64,000 bases of DNA, taken from contig NZ_JAFKCZ010000001.1 of NCBI RefSeq assembly GCF_017255185.1, forward strand, positions 248,001-312,000. Direction: 5' to 3'. The notes beneath the pieces were generated by a model, which had not been told where the DNA came from, made no database searches, and saw only the letters and a list, made by a program, of their open reading frames with translations. The position numbers were made by a program, and so were the translations under genes. The stretch is from Parahaliea mediterranea. GTDB lineage: Bacteria; Pseudomonadota; Gammaproteobacteria; Pseudomonadales; Halieaceae. How positions within the stretch are numbered: position 1 is the stretch's first letter; each line of letters begins with the position of its first letter. Shown here piece after piece: positions 25,084-33,689 of the stretch.

Positions 25084-25889
25084 GGCATATCCTGCTGCAC
25101 GCCCATATCTTCAAGAACGCGGGAACCACCCTCGACTGGGCGCTGCAACGGTATTTTGGCGACGGGTTTCTCGACCACCGTGATGAAGAGAGCATGCGGG
25201 AGCAGGGCGTCGCCTGGCTGCGGCAGCTGGTGGAGCAGGGCCCGGGCCTGAGGGCTATTTCCAGCCACCATATGCCCGCCACCGCACAGGCCCCGGGTTG
25301 CGCTTTCCACGCGCTTTACCTGTTGCGGCACCCCTTGCGTCGCGCGCTCTCGGTCTACGCTTTTGAGCGTCGCCAGGACGCCCAGAGTCGCGGTGCGCGT
25401 GCAGCCAAGGAAATGGATCTGCAGTCCTACCTGGCCTGGCGCATGCGGCCGGACGTCCCGAATGTGGTGCGCAACTACCAAACCGCCTACCTCGCGGGTT
25501 GCCATCGGCCCATGATCGGCGAGCAGGAGATGGCGGAGTTGTTTGGCCGGGCCCTGGCCGCGTTGAACGCGGCGCCACTGGTTGGACTGGTGGAGCGCTT
25601 TGACGAGAGCATGGTGCTGTTCGAGGCCTTGCTGGAATCGCGGTATCCGGGGCTGGACCTGGCGTACAAGCCGCAAAATCGCACGCCGGGACACGAGGGA
25701 GGTGATCTGGCGCGGGTGTTTTCGACCCTCGGCGACATGGCCCCGGACCTGGTGGCGGAAAACAGCTACGATCTGGCGCTCTACCGTCTCGCGCAGGCCA
25801 AGTTTAACCGGGCGATAGCCGCGATCCCCGGCTTCGAGGGCAGGTTGAGGGAATTCAGAATTCGCTGTAACGTCATACAACAAGAATAA
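25080..25889 (+). CDS. Sulfotransferase family protein
   Basis: 269 aa. The ATG overlapping the previous stop (ATGA) is chosen because the protein then begins MRHILLHAHIFKNAGTT, placing the PAPS 5'-phosphosulfate loop at residues 9-17 as in HIPKTAGT-type enzymes. The 3'-phosphate motif is LLRHPLRRALSVYAF near 81-95. The loop has Phe and Asn where the usual motif has Pro and Thr. The size fits the Sulfotransfer_2-like families that sulfate carbohydrates. It is translationally coupled to the sulfotransferase-glycosyltransferase fusion, so it probably works on the same glycan. Confidence 0.82.
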   Translation: MRHILLHAHIFKNAGTTLDWALQRYFGDGFLDHRDEESMREQGVAWLRQLVEQGPGLRAISSHHMPATAQAPGCAFHALYLLRHPLRRALSVYAFERRQDAQSRGARAAKEMDLQSYLAWRMRPDVPNVVRNYQTAYLAGCHRPMIGEQEMAELFGRALAALNAAPLVGLVERFDESMVLFEALLESRYPGLDLAYKPQNRTPGHEGGDLARVFSTLGDMAPDLVAENSYDLALYRLAQAKFNRAIAAIPGFEGRLREFRIRCNVIQQE

Positions 25890-25911
25890 GGCGTCGCTGT
25901 GAGATCAAATA

Positions 25912-27432
25912 TTGACCAGGCAATTCAGCCAGCTGCCGTATTACGATCGTTTGCACAAGCAGCTGCAGTCGCTCAACGAGTTTGTGACGCCTCGGGCCGT
26001 GCTGCGTTACCAGTCGGGGATTGTATCCACGGGGAGTTTTACACTGCCTTCGCCCTGGACCGGCGAACCCCTGCGTTCGCTGGATTGTTACCTGGCCAAT
26101 ATCAGCCCCCTGGGCTTTGGCGACATCCCGATAGCCTATCGCTTTAAGTGCGAACATACCTTCTGGCTGATCAGTGGTATCGTCAAGGATGGGTTTCCTC
26201 TCAATGAATTGTATGTGCCGGAGTGGGATTGCAGCCCCTGGAGTATTCTTGCGGAGCAGGAGCGGGATCGAAACGCGGCAGTCAGGCAGCAGCTGCGGGA
26301 AATTGACGATGGCCCCACTGAACACCCGCTACCGGCCGGGCCGCCGGTCCTGTTACTCGGTCACCCGAATTTTGCCCATAATCTCTGGAATGAACTGCCG
26401 GGCCTCGCGGTGCTGGAAGAGAGGCTTTCGCAGAGCTGTCCAGGCCTTGAAGTCATGACCCTGTGCCAGCCAATATTGTCGATCGAACAGGGTTTCGCGT
26501 CGTTGGGCTGGCCCCACAAGCCCGTGGAGAGCCTGTCGGCGCTGTTGGGTCGGCAGTGGCGGATTTTTACCCGCGTGGGCTCGACCCAGGTGAGCGATTC
26601 GGTGCGCGCAAGGCTGGCCCGTTCGTTGCGGGTATGCCGTGATGAAGCGGTAACCGAGCCAATGCGGCGGCAACTGGAGGGCTGTTTTCCTGTCGTATGG
26701 ATGTCGGCGAGACTGGATTGCCGGACCGCCCAGAACCAGGAAGACATGATCATTGCCGCGGTGCTTGCCATGGCGGATGAATACCCCGAAGCCGGCTTTA
26801 TACTCGATGGTTTTGCCTATCCGGATGATTTCGACAATCCTGTCTATATGCTGCCCAGCGGCACGCATCTGGAAAATGGTTTCCGGGGCGCGACCGGTGA
26901 TTGCGTTTCCAGTCTGGGAGAGTCACTGGTGGCCCGCGAGCGGGAAATCACCTCCTACATCTCCCGGCTTCAGCGAAGGCTGGAGAGTCGGGTGCGCAAC
27001 CCGGTTGCCAGTACGTCCGGCCTGCGCATGACAGATACGCTATTTCTGGGGAAAATGGCGGATTACTACATCTGTCACGCCGGATCCCTGCAACACAAAA
27101 TGGGCTGGATTCACAATGTTGCGGGTATCGTTCACTCCAACAGCACCGGCCTGGGGCGCGGAGCCGCGCGCTGGATGGCCCGGCAGGTGGAGAACGGTGT
27201 TGAGCCAACACTGATCGACAGTGCCCTGGTGACCGACCAGGGCAGTATCCGCGGCATCAATCAGGTTGAGCGAAACCGGGACTATCGGTTTGTCGATATT
27301 CCCGGGGTGGTATCCCAGATCCTGGAGGATATGGCCCGGAGGCTGCCCGATCCCCAGGGCGGCGGGGAAGGAGGGCGCCCGCGAGGGTGGCGACTATGGA
27401 GAAATTGGTTGGGACGGCGTAATGATCGATGA
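25912..27432 (+). CDS. Uncharacterised glycan-locus protein, possibly GT61-like
   Basis: 506 aa; no family is assigned with confidence. Features include HPNFAHNLWNELPGL (near 155-170) and, late, YYICHAGSLQHKMGWI then HSNSTGLG, which recall glycosyltransferase family 61 and related capsule enzymes that have a His-Asn-rich core. No signal peptide or membrane span. The start is unclear: the first in-frame start codon is TTG at 25912 with no Shine-Dalgarno, whereas GTG at 25899 has AAGG at good distance but lies in another frame. It overlaps the GMC oxidoreductase start by 11 bases, so the two are coupled. Confidence 0.6.
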   Translation: MTRQFSQLPYYDRLHKQLQSLNEFVTPRAVLRYQSGIVSTGSFTLPSPWTGEPLRSLDCYLANISPLGFGDIPIAYRFKCEHTFWLISGIVKDGFPLNELYVPEWDCSPWSILAEQERDRNAAVRQQLREIDDGPTEHPLPAGPPVLLLGHPNFAHNLWNELPGLAVLEERLSQSCPGLEVMTLCQPILSIEQGFASLGWPHKPVESLSALLGRQWRIFTRVGSTQVSDSVRARLARSLRVCRDEAVTEPMRRQLEGCFPVVWMSARLDCRTAQNQEDMIIAAVLAMADEYPEAGFILDGFAYPDDFDNPVYMLPSGTHLENGFRGATGDCVSSLGESLVAREREITSYISRLQRRLESRVRNPVASTSGLRMTDTLFLGKMADYYICHAGSLQHKMGWIHNVAGIVHSNSTGLGRGAARWMARQVENGVEPTLIDSALVTDQGSIRGINQVERNRDYRFVDIPGVVSQILEDMARRLPDPQGGGEGGRPRGWRLWRNWLGRRNDR

Positions 27433-28903
27433 TTTAGCGGTATCGCCCCAGCCTTACGCAGGCGGTCTGAAGTGCGATGTGTGTATCGTCGGGGCCGGTC
27501 CGGCGGGTATAAGCCTGGCGCTGACGTTGGCGCGCCTGAGGCCCGAGTGGCGGGTAGTCCTCCTGGAGGCGGGCGGCCGCGACAATGCCAGCGAGCGCGA
27601 GAGGGACATCTATCGGGTGAGCCAGAGTGGCAGGGATTATTCGGTACTGGATATCTCGCGACGCAGAAAGCTGGGTGGCACCACCGCGCATTGGGGGGGG
27701 TGGAGCAAACCCCTGGACGACAGCGATTTCGAGACCAACCCGTCCTGGGATATGCCCGCCTGGCCAATCGGCCCGGCGGATTTAAAGGCCTATTACCAGC
27801 GCGCGTGCGACTGGTGTGAACTCGGCGGCAGTGATTTTGAGGCGGAAGCGGTGGCCGGGCGTTTTCCCGGCGCGATGCTCGAGTACGGTGACCTGCAAGG
27901 GATCGGCCAGCGTCTCTTTCGTTTTTCGCCGCCCACGCGCTTCGGGGCGCGCTATGCGCCGGAACTGGAAGCGCAGGACAACCTGACCTGCCTGCTGCAC
28001 GCCAATCTTCTGCAGCTGGTTAGAGCGCAAGGCAAGCTGGTGGAGGCGGTCGTCGCGCCGCTGGACGGTGATACCCTGCGCATTGCCGCCGACCGGTTTG
28101 TCCTGGCCATGGGCGGTATGGAAACCACGCGTCAGCTGCTGCACCTGCGAGAGCGTGATGTCGACGACGGGGAGGGTGTGTACTCGCCCCACCTCGGGCG
28201 CTATTTTGCCGACCATTTCGGTTTCAGCCCCGCGCGTTTGCTGGCTCCCGCCGGCCTGAAGTACCACATGTTCACCGAGAGCCAGGAGCGCTTGATGCCG
28301 GTGCTCACCTTCTCCAACGAGGCGCTGCGCGGGGAAGGGCAGAACAATGCCTGCATGCGCCTGTACGCCAATGCGCCGGACCCACTGCTGTCACCGGCAT
28401 ACGCGGAGCATGCCGCCTTTGGCTTCCGCCCGGGAGAGTATTGGCAGTACGACGTGAAAATGACCGTCGAACCCCGGCCCCATCGCGACAGTCGACTGGC
28501 GCTGACGAACGAGCGCTGTGAATTGGGCCTGCGGCGCCTGCACCTGACCTGGAAGATTGACGAGCGCGATTTTACCTCGGCCTACCAGTTGCTCGACCGT
28601 CTGGGGCAGGCCTGCAGTGTGGCGGGCCTCGGTCGCCTGCAGATCACCCGGGAAAATTCGCCGGAATTACGTGCAAATGTGAGTGGTGGCTGTCACCACA
28701 TGGGCACCACGCGGATGGCCGCCCGGGTCGGGGATGGAGTGGTGGATCCCGATCTCAGGGTCTTCGACCTGGAAAACCTGTATATTGCCAGTTCGTCGGT
28801 TTTCCCCCGCTACGGCTATTCCAATCCGACCTTAACCATCGTTGCCCTGTCACTGCGTTTGGCCGAGCACCTGGCGGGCGTGTCCGCGGGAGGGCGCCCA
28901 TGA
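27422..28903 (+). CDS. GMC-family FAD oxidoreductase
   Basis: 493 aa from the ATG at 27422; the longer in-frame extension upstream only covers the preceding gene. The FAD-binding GAGPAG is at 24-29, GGTTAHWGGW matches the GMC signature 1 region, and the C-terminus has GGCHHMGTTRM (His425/His426) and ENLYIASSSVFP...NPTLT, the active-site end of the GMC family. These enzymes oxidise alcohol groups of sugars or polyols, passing electrons to a cytochrome or quinone. No signal peptide of its own is seen, while the coupled next gene has a twin-arginine signal; co-export as a complex is my inference. A role in oxidising a sugar of the glycan is possible. Confidence 0.88.
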   Translation: MIDDLAVSPQPYAGGLKCDVCIVGAGPAGISLALTLARLRPEWRVVLLEAGGRDNASERERDIYRVSQSGRDYSVLDISRRRKLGGTTAHWGGWSKPLDDSDFETNPSWDMPAWPIGPADLKAYYQRACDWCELGGSDFEAEAVAGRFPGAMLEYGDLQGIGQRLFRFSPPTRFGARYAPELEAQDNLTCLLHANLLQLVRAQGKLVEAVVAPLDGDTLRIAADRFVLAMGGMETTRQLLHLRERDVDDGEGVYSPHLGRYFADHFGFSPARLLAPAGLKYHMFTESQERLMPVLTFSNEALRGEGQNNACMRLYANAPDPLLSPAYAEHAAFGFRPGEYWQYDVKMTVEPRPHRDSRLALTNERCELGLRRLHLTWKIDERDFTSAYQLLDRLGQACSVAGLGRLQITRENSPELRANVSGGCHHMGTTRMAARVGDGVVDPDLRVFDLENLYIASSSVFPRYGYSNPTLTIVALSLRLAEHLAGVSAGGRP

Positions 28904-30000
28904 TTTCCCGGCGCAGGCTTCTGGTGGGCGGTGGCGCGCTTGCGGGGACGGGGCTGGGCCTGCTCTGGTTGCGCCAGGGCGGTGATTCGTCGTTGCCTCC
29001 GGATACCTCCGCTACGGGTGGATTAAGGCTGGACAGCGGCCTGGGCAAAGGGTTCGACCGATTCCTCGCCTCCCTGGCGGGAACCGACCCGCTCGGCGCC
29101 GCCTGGGTGGAAGCCGAGGGAGTCGAGCATATCGGCTCCCTGGTCGATGCCCTCGACGGCTCGATACATACCGCGCAGAATGCCCGGGAGCTGGCTGACG
29201 CCGTGGCCGGGCGGGTGCGCGCCGACTTCCAGGAGGGCTTGACCTGCCGGGTGGGCGGCTGGGTGCTCAGCGGCACCGAGTGTCGCCTGGTGGGCCTGCG
29301 CCACCTCCTGCTTCGCCTGGAGCCCGGCAACGCTCAACTGGTCGCGGCGGAGACCAAGGTGCCATCCGTGGCGGATTATGCGGAGGGTCACATTGCGCCG
29401 CTGGCCAACTGGGGGCCGAAAAGCACCCGGGTGGGAGAGAAGTTCAACGTTCAAATCGATGGTCACAGCGGGTTGTGGTTCCAGTTCAGCGGCGCTCCCG
29501 CCCATGCCCGCATTGTCATTGACGGCGAGTTGGTGAAAACCAGCGTCAGCGCCAAGGTGGTCACCTCCGGTTTGTTCGGGGAGATGCAGGAGCGAATACT
29601 GGCCACGCCGGGCCGTTACGATATCGCCCTCGTGGATCCCGTGCGCGGCATCAGGCAGCCGGTCGGGCAATTCGTGGTCCGGCCGCGCAAGGCCGCCTCG
29701 GGGCCGGGCAAGGCGGGATTCTGTGAAATCGAGAAATGGGGGCCGCAATCCACCCGGGTCGGGCTGGCCAAGAATGAGCAGCCCGACGGCGCCATGGGGC
29801 TGTGGGTGCGCAGCGCCTGCATGCCCCGGGATGCCCAGCTAATCGTGGGGGACGACGTGGTGAAGTCGAGCGTGAAGAAATTTGGCCTGTCAGCCGCAAT
29901 CCCGGCGGTTTTCCTGGAGGCGCCGGGTGAGCTGGAACTGGTGCTTTACAGCCCGGCGACCGGTCAGCGCCAGCCTGTGGGTGTATTGGTTGTTGAGTAA
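28900..30000 (+). CDS. Tat-signal protein with two repeated domains, GMC partner
   Basis: 366 aa, overlapping the GMC gene by four bases. It begins MISRRRLLVGGG, a twin-arginine signal followed by a hydrophobic stretch. Residues about 40-150 (ADFQEGLTCRVGGWVLSGTE) resemble small subunits that escort FAD dehydrogenases through the Tat system. The rest is an internal duplication: repeat 1 near 165-262 and repeat 2 near 274-366, each with WGP(K/Q)STRVG, a GLW(F/V) strand, a hydrophobic pair and a closing QPVG(Q/V)xVV. The repeats look like beta-sandwich, possibly carbohydrate-binding, modules. Function is inferred from context only. Confidence 0.72.
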   Translation: MISRRRLLVGGGALAGTGLGLLWLRQGGDSSLPPDTSATGGLRLDSGLGKGFDRFLASLAGTDPLGAAWVEAEGVEHIGSLVDALDGSIHTAQNARELADAVAGRVRADFQEGLTCRVGGWVLSGTECRLVGLRHLLLRLEPGNAQLVAAETKVPSVADYAEGHIAPLANWGPKSTRVGEKFNVQIDGHSGLWFQFSGAPAHARIVIDGELVKTSVSAKVVTSGLFGEMQERILATPGRYDIALVDPVRGIRQPVGQFVVRPRKAASGPGKAGFCEIEKWGPQSTRVGLAKNEQPDGAMGLWVRSACMPRDAQLIVGDDVVKSSVKKFGLSAAIPAVFLEAPGELELVLYSPATGQRQPVGVLVVE

Positions 30001-30044
30001 GTCGAGTCGCTTGAGTAGAAAGTGGCTCTACAAGCGCAAGCCAC

Positions 30045-30920
30045 TCAGCTTCTATCTTCGCCGGGCAGCTGCCAAAGCCTGTCCTCAAAGGCGGCCACCG
30101 CGAACCGATACAGGCGGTGATCCACTCCGGTACGGCGCCGGATTTCGGCCAGGGCATTGTCGCTGAGCGCGTAGTCCCTGGGTTTGTTCCGCGATCGGTT
30201 GACTTGCCCGATTTGCAACTGTTTGCGGGTTGATACAACGCTTTGCAGAAGCCGCATGGAGCTGTCTATTTGCTCCGTTATACCGAAGAAAGGCAGGTCT
30301 ATCAGCAAGCGCTCGGCAATCGGTAGCAGCGCTTCGTCGCTCATGCCCGGGTAATCACTGCTCAGGCCTTTTACCAGGTAGCGTGTCTGGAAGTTGTCAA
30401 AGATGTGCGCGTGCTCATAATCGAAGAAGTCCTCGATGGGCCTGTTCTCGACGAACTGGTGAATCTCCCTGGCCAATTCCGGTTGCTGGCACAGCCGGGT
30501 CGTGTAGGTGAAAGTGGGGTCGATTTTCAAATGAAAGAAGGTCGAGATGTAGTGCGCCACCGGGTCGCGAAGAAACGTGAGGATAAAGCTCGGTTGCTTC
30601 GGGAGGCGCTTGCCGTACACGTCATGGGTGAAATGCCCGTGCAGAAACCTGGCCCCGAGATAGATGTCCCGCGGGTGCTTCCGCACGTTGTTCATCTGGT
30701 AGTGAGTCAGCACCCGATCTTCGGGAAACAGGGGGGAGAGTGACTTGGATACCGCGGTTCCCGCTGTCTTGGGAATGTGGAGGAAGAAAACGAAATCCTC
30801 GTCGGTGCACTTCTCGGGGTACTGTTTCCGGGGCATGTTCGGTGCATTGGCATCAGGGCCCGCGTCGGCTTTGGTCGCGGCTTGATCTTTCCGGGGTGTC
30901 GTGGGCGCTTGAGTTTTCAA
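30045..30920 (-). CDS. Sulfotransferase family protein
   Basis: 291 aa, on the opposite strand to most of the locus. The PAPS loop HIPKTAGT is at 48-55 and the 3'-phosphate motif FLRDPVAHYIS at 116-126; both are canonical for the Sulfotransfer_2-like family that modifies polysaccharides. The first 40 residues are Pro/Ala/Lys-rich and probably disordered. An internal Met at 29 would also serve as start. It converges on the Tat-signal gene with a 44-bp gap and is divergent from the AmpG-like transporter. Confidence 0.88.
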   Translation of the reverse strand: MKTQAPTTPRKDQAATKADAGPDANAPNMPRKQYPEKCTDEDFVFFLHIPKTAGTAVSKSLSPLFPEDRVLTHYQMNNVRKHPRDIYLGARFLHGHFTHDVYGKRLPKQPSFILTFLRDPVAHYISTFFHLKIDPTFTYTTRLCQQPELAREIHQFVENRPIEDFFDYEHAHIFDNFQTRYLVKGLSSDYPGMSDEALLPIAERLLIDLPFFGITEQIDSSMRLLQSVVSTRKQLQIGQVNRSRNKPRDYALSDNALAEIRRRTGVDHRLYRFAVAAFEDRLWQLPGEDRS

Positions 30921-31177
30921 TGGTCGTTGGGTGCTGTTCAGGTTGAGGCTGTTGGGCCACCCTCGCGAGGGCGGTGAGAGCGGGCTGCGGCCGCGGCGTA
31001 GCCGTCCATTATACCAGCAAGCGCGCTTTTCCCGCTACGCCATCTTGGGACCTGCCGCAGCCCGAAAGCGGGGGTTTTAGACGCCGCCGGGGTGTGTTGG
31101 TACACTGCTCCCCTTCCGGTTACCTCGCGGGCTGTTTCTGCCGGCTTTGGGGCCAAACACCAGCGAGACCCTTCTTC

Positions 31178-32458
31178 ATGGAACCCGCCTCGGACGAGAA
31201 CTGGCGCCAGGCCCTGCTGAACCGCCGCATGCTGATCTGCGTGTTCGTGGGCTTCGCATCGGGCTTGCCGCTGTATGTGCTGTTGCAGCTCGTACCCGCC
31301 TGGCTCAAGGACCAGGGTGTCTCCCTGACCGAGATCGGCCTGTTTGCCCTGGTGGGCATCCCCTATAACTGGAAATTCCTGTGGGCGCCCTTCATGGATC
31401 GTTGGGCGCCCCCGGTTCTGGGGCGGATGGGGCGCCGGCGGGGCTGGATGCTATTCACCCAGCTGGCCCTTGTGCTCTCGATCGGGGTGCTGGGGCTGTT
31501 CCAGCCTGCCGCGTCCACGGGCGTTATCGCCTGGCTTGCGCTGGCGGTGGCGTTTTTCAGCGCCAGCCAGGATGTGGTGCTCGATGCCTATCGGCGGGAA
31601 ATCCTCCCCGACCCGGAGTTGGGCCTGGGCAGTGCCATCCACGTCCAGGCCTACCGTATTTCCAGTTTGATTCCCGGGTCACTCTCGCTGATTCTCGCGG
31701 ATTTGATGCCCTGGGAAAGCGTGTTCTGGATAACCGCGGCATTTATGCTGGTGGGGGTGGCCATGACCCTGGCGGTCCGCGAACCTGAGTCGGAGGTACC
31801 GCTGAGTCACGGGCTGCGCGAGACCGTCGTGGCGCCCTTCCAGGAATACCTGGGCCGCCGCCAGTGGTCGGGCGTGCTGCTGGTGTTTGGCTTCATGTTT
31901 CTCTATAAGCTGGGCGACAACATGGCCACCGCGCTGGCCATGCCCTTTTACCTGGACATTGGCTTTACCAAGACCGAGATCGGGCTGGTGGCCAAGCACG
32001 CCGCCCTGTGGCCCGCGATCGTGGGCGGGCTGCTGGGCGGGATTATCATGGTAAAACTCGGTATCAATCGCAGTCTGTGGGTGTTCGGGGTGGTCCAGCT
32101 GGTCAGCATCCTGGGTTTCGCGTTGTTGGCGGCCAGTGGCGCCCACCTCTGGTTGCTGGCCGGGGTGATTGCCTTTGAGTACCTGGGCGTCGGCCTGGGA
32201 ACGGCTGCTTTCACGGCGTTCATCGCCCGGGAGACCAGCCGGGCATTCGCCGCCACGCAGTTTGCGCTCTTTACCGCCCTGGCGGCCCTGCCGCGGACCT
32301 TCGCCAACGCCAGCACCGGGGCGATCGTGGAAAAAACCGGATGGGTCGATTTTTTCTACCTGTGCGCTTTATTGGCGATTCCAGGTATGCTACTGCTTTT
32401 CAAGGTCGCCCCGTGGCGCACCCGGGCAGGTGAATCGCCGGCGGCGTCCCCCGGGTAA
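31178..32458 (+). CDS. MFS transporter, AmpG-like
   Basis: 426 aa, about 12 hydrophobic segments, major facilitator superfamily. From the ATG at 31178 it reads NRRMLICVFVGFASGLPLYVL, the AmpG opening, followed by GLFALVGIPYNWKFLWAPFMDR. AmpG imports anhydro-muropeptides for peptidoglycan recycling; closely similar proteins of unknown substrate are common. Upstream in-frame codons overlap a region with no coding character, so this start is preferred. It has its own 5' region shared with the divergent sulfotransferase. Whether it belongs to the glycan pathway or is a bystander is unclear. Confidence 0.85.
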   Translation: MEPASDENWRQALLNRRMLICVFVGFASGLPLYVLLQLVPAWLKDQGVSLTEIGLFALVGIPYNWKFLWAPFMDRWAPPVLGRMGRRRGWMLFTQLALVLSIGVLGLFQPAASTGVIAWLALAVAFFSASQDVVLDAYRREILPDPELGLGSAIHVQAYRISSLIPGSLSLILADLMPWESVFWITAAFMLVGVAMTLAVREPESEVPLSHGLRETVVAPFQEYLGRRQWSGVLLVFGFMFLYKLGDNMATALAMPFYLDIGFTKTEIGLVAKHAALWPAIVGGLLGGIIMVKLGINRSLWVFGVVQLVSILGFALLAASGAHLWLLAGVIAFEYLGVGLGTAAFTAFIARETSRAFAATQFALFTALAALPRTFANASTGAIVEKTGWVDFFYLCALLAIPGMLLLFKVAPWRTRAGESPAASPG

Positions 32459-32541
32459 AGGTTGTTGACAGGCCTCCTGATCCTATTGGATAGTCATTGT
32501 TCGCTATCTTCCCCCCACTATAACAAGCCCGTGCCCGCCAA

Positions 32542-33687
32542 ATGAATGTTTTGCATGTATATCGGACGTATTTTCCCGACACTCAAGGGGGGCTGGAAGA
32601 GGTCATTCGGCAGATATGCCTGGGGTGTATCGACCGCGGTATCCACAGCCGCGTTTTCACGCTTAGCGCAAACCCGGCGACCGGCGATATACGCCGACCC
32701 GAGGCAGAGGTCGTGCAGGTGCGCAAGACCTTCGAAATCGCCTCTTGCAGTGTCGCCCTGACAGGATGGACCCGGTTCGCGCGGGAGATTGAGTGGGCCG
32801 ATGTGGTGCATTACCATTTTCCATGGCCATTTTCAGATATCCTCTACCTCCTCGCCGCCCGGCATAAGCCCTCGGTGTTGACCTATCACTCGGATATCGT
32901 GCGCCAGCGCGTGCTTGGCGCCATTTATCAGCCCTTGATGAAGCGCTACCTGGCGGGCATGGACCGGATCGTCGCGACTTCGCCCAATTACTTCGCCACC
33001 AGCAAGGTCCTGTCGGATTTTGCCGACAAGGTGGAGGTCATTCCCATCGGGATCAATGAACAGTCCTACCCGGGAACCCGGCTGTCCGAGACCGATTTAC
33101 AACGGGCCGAGGCGGTATGTGGTCGCGACTTTTTCCTGTTTGTGGGCGTGCTGCGCTACTACAAGGGTCTGCATATACTGCTGGATGCCATTCGCGGTGC
33201 GCCGTACCAGGTCGTGATAGTCGGTTCCGGGCCGGTGGAGCGGGAATTGCGCGAACAGGCCGCCAGGCTGGGTCTCGACAATGTGCACTTTACCGGCTTC
33301 GTGAGCGACAGTGAGAAAATGGCCCTGTTCAAGCTGTGCCGGGGCGTGGTATTCCCGTCCTATTTGCGATCGGAAGCCTTCGGCGTCACCCTGCTGGAGG
33401 GGGCGATGAGCGGCAAGCCGCTAATCTCCGCGGAAGTGGGCTCTGGTACCAGTCACGTCAACATCGATGGCGAAACCGGGTATGTCGTACCGCCGGGCAG
33501 CGCGCCGGCCCTGCGTGCGGCCATGGACCGGCTGTACCGTGACGATGAGATCGCCGGGGCGATGGGGCGGCGTGCCCGACTGCGCTATGAAAAGCTGTTT
33601 ACCGGCTCCCTGATGGCGCAGCGCTACGCAAAAACCTACAGGGAAGTGTTGGACGAAGGGCTTGTCGCGGTAAAGTCCGAGGCCTGA
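32542..33687 (+). CDS. Glycosyltransferase family 4
   Basis: 381 aa, GT-B fold. The N-lobe has MNVLHVYRTYFPDTQGGLEE, the standard GT4 glycine-rich acceptor loop, and HYHFPWP; the C-lobe has FVGVLRYYKGLH and the nucleotide-sugar motif SEAFGVTLLEGAMSGKPLI, with the two Glu of the E-x7-E motif. It likely transfers a GDP- or UDP-activated sugar at the inner membrane. It begins the second co-directional run of the locus and is followed two bases later by the double sulfotransferase gene. Confidence 0.93.
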   Translation: MNVLHVYRTYFPDTQGGLEEVIRQICLGCIDRGIHSRVFTLSANPATGDIRRPEAEVVQVRKTFEIASCSVALTGWTRFAREIEWADVVHYHFPWPFSDILYLLAARHKPSVLTYHSDIVRQRVLGAIYQPLMKRYLAGMDRIVATSPNYFATSKVLSDFADKVEVIPIGINEQSYPGTRLSETDLQRAEAVCGRDFFLFVGVLRYYKGLHILLDAIRGAPYQVVIVGSGPVERELREQAARLGLDNVHFTGFVSDSEKMALFKLCRGVVFPSYLRSEAFGVTLLEGAMSGKPLISAEVGSGTSHVNIDGETGYVVPPGSAPALRAAMDRLYRDDEIAGAMGRRARLRYEKLFTGSLMAQRYAKTYREVLDEGLVAVKSEA

Positions 33688-33689
33688 AC

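Noticed and set aside
31178..32458. Reading the AmpG-like protein as the glycan flippase
   Set aside because: Its motifs match the AmpG/MFS opening rather than the MATE/Wzx fold; only kept as a remote possibility in the export finding.
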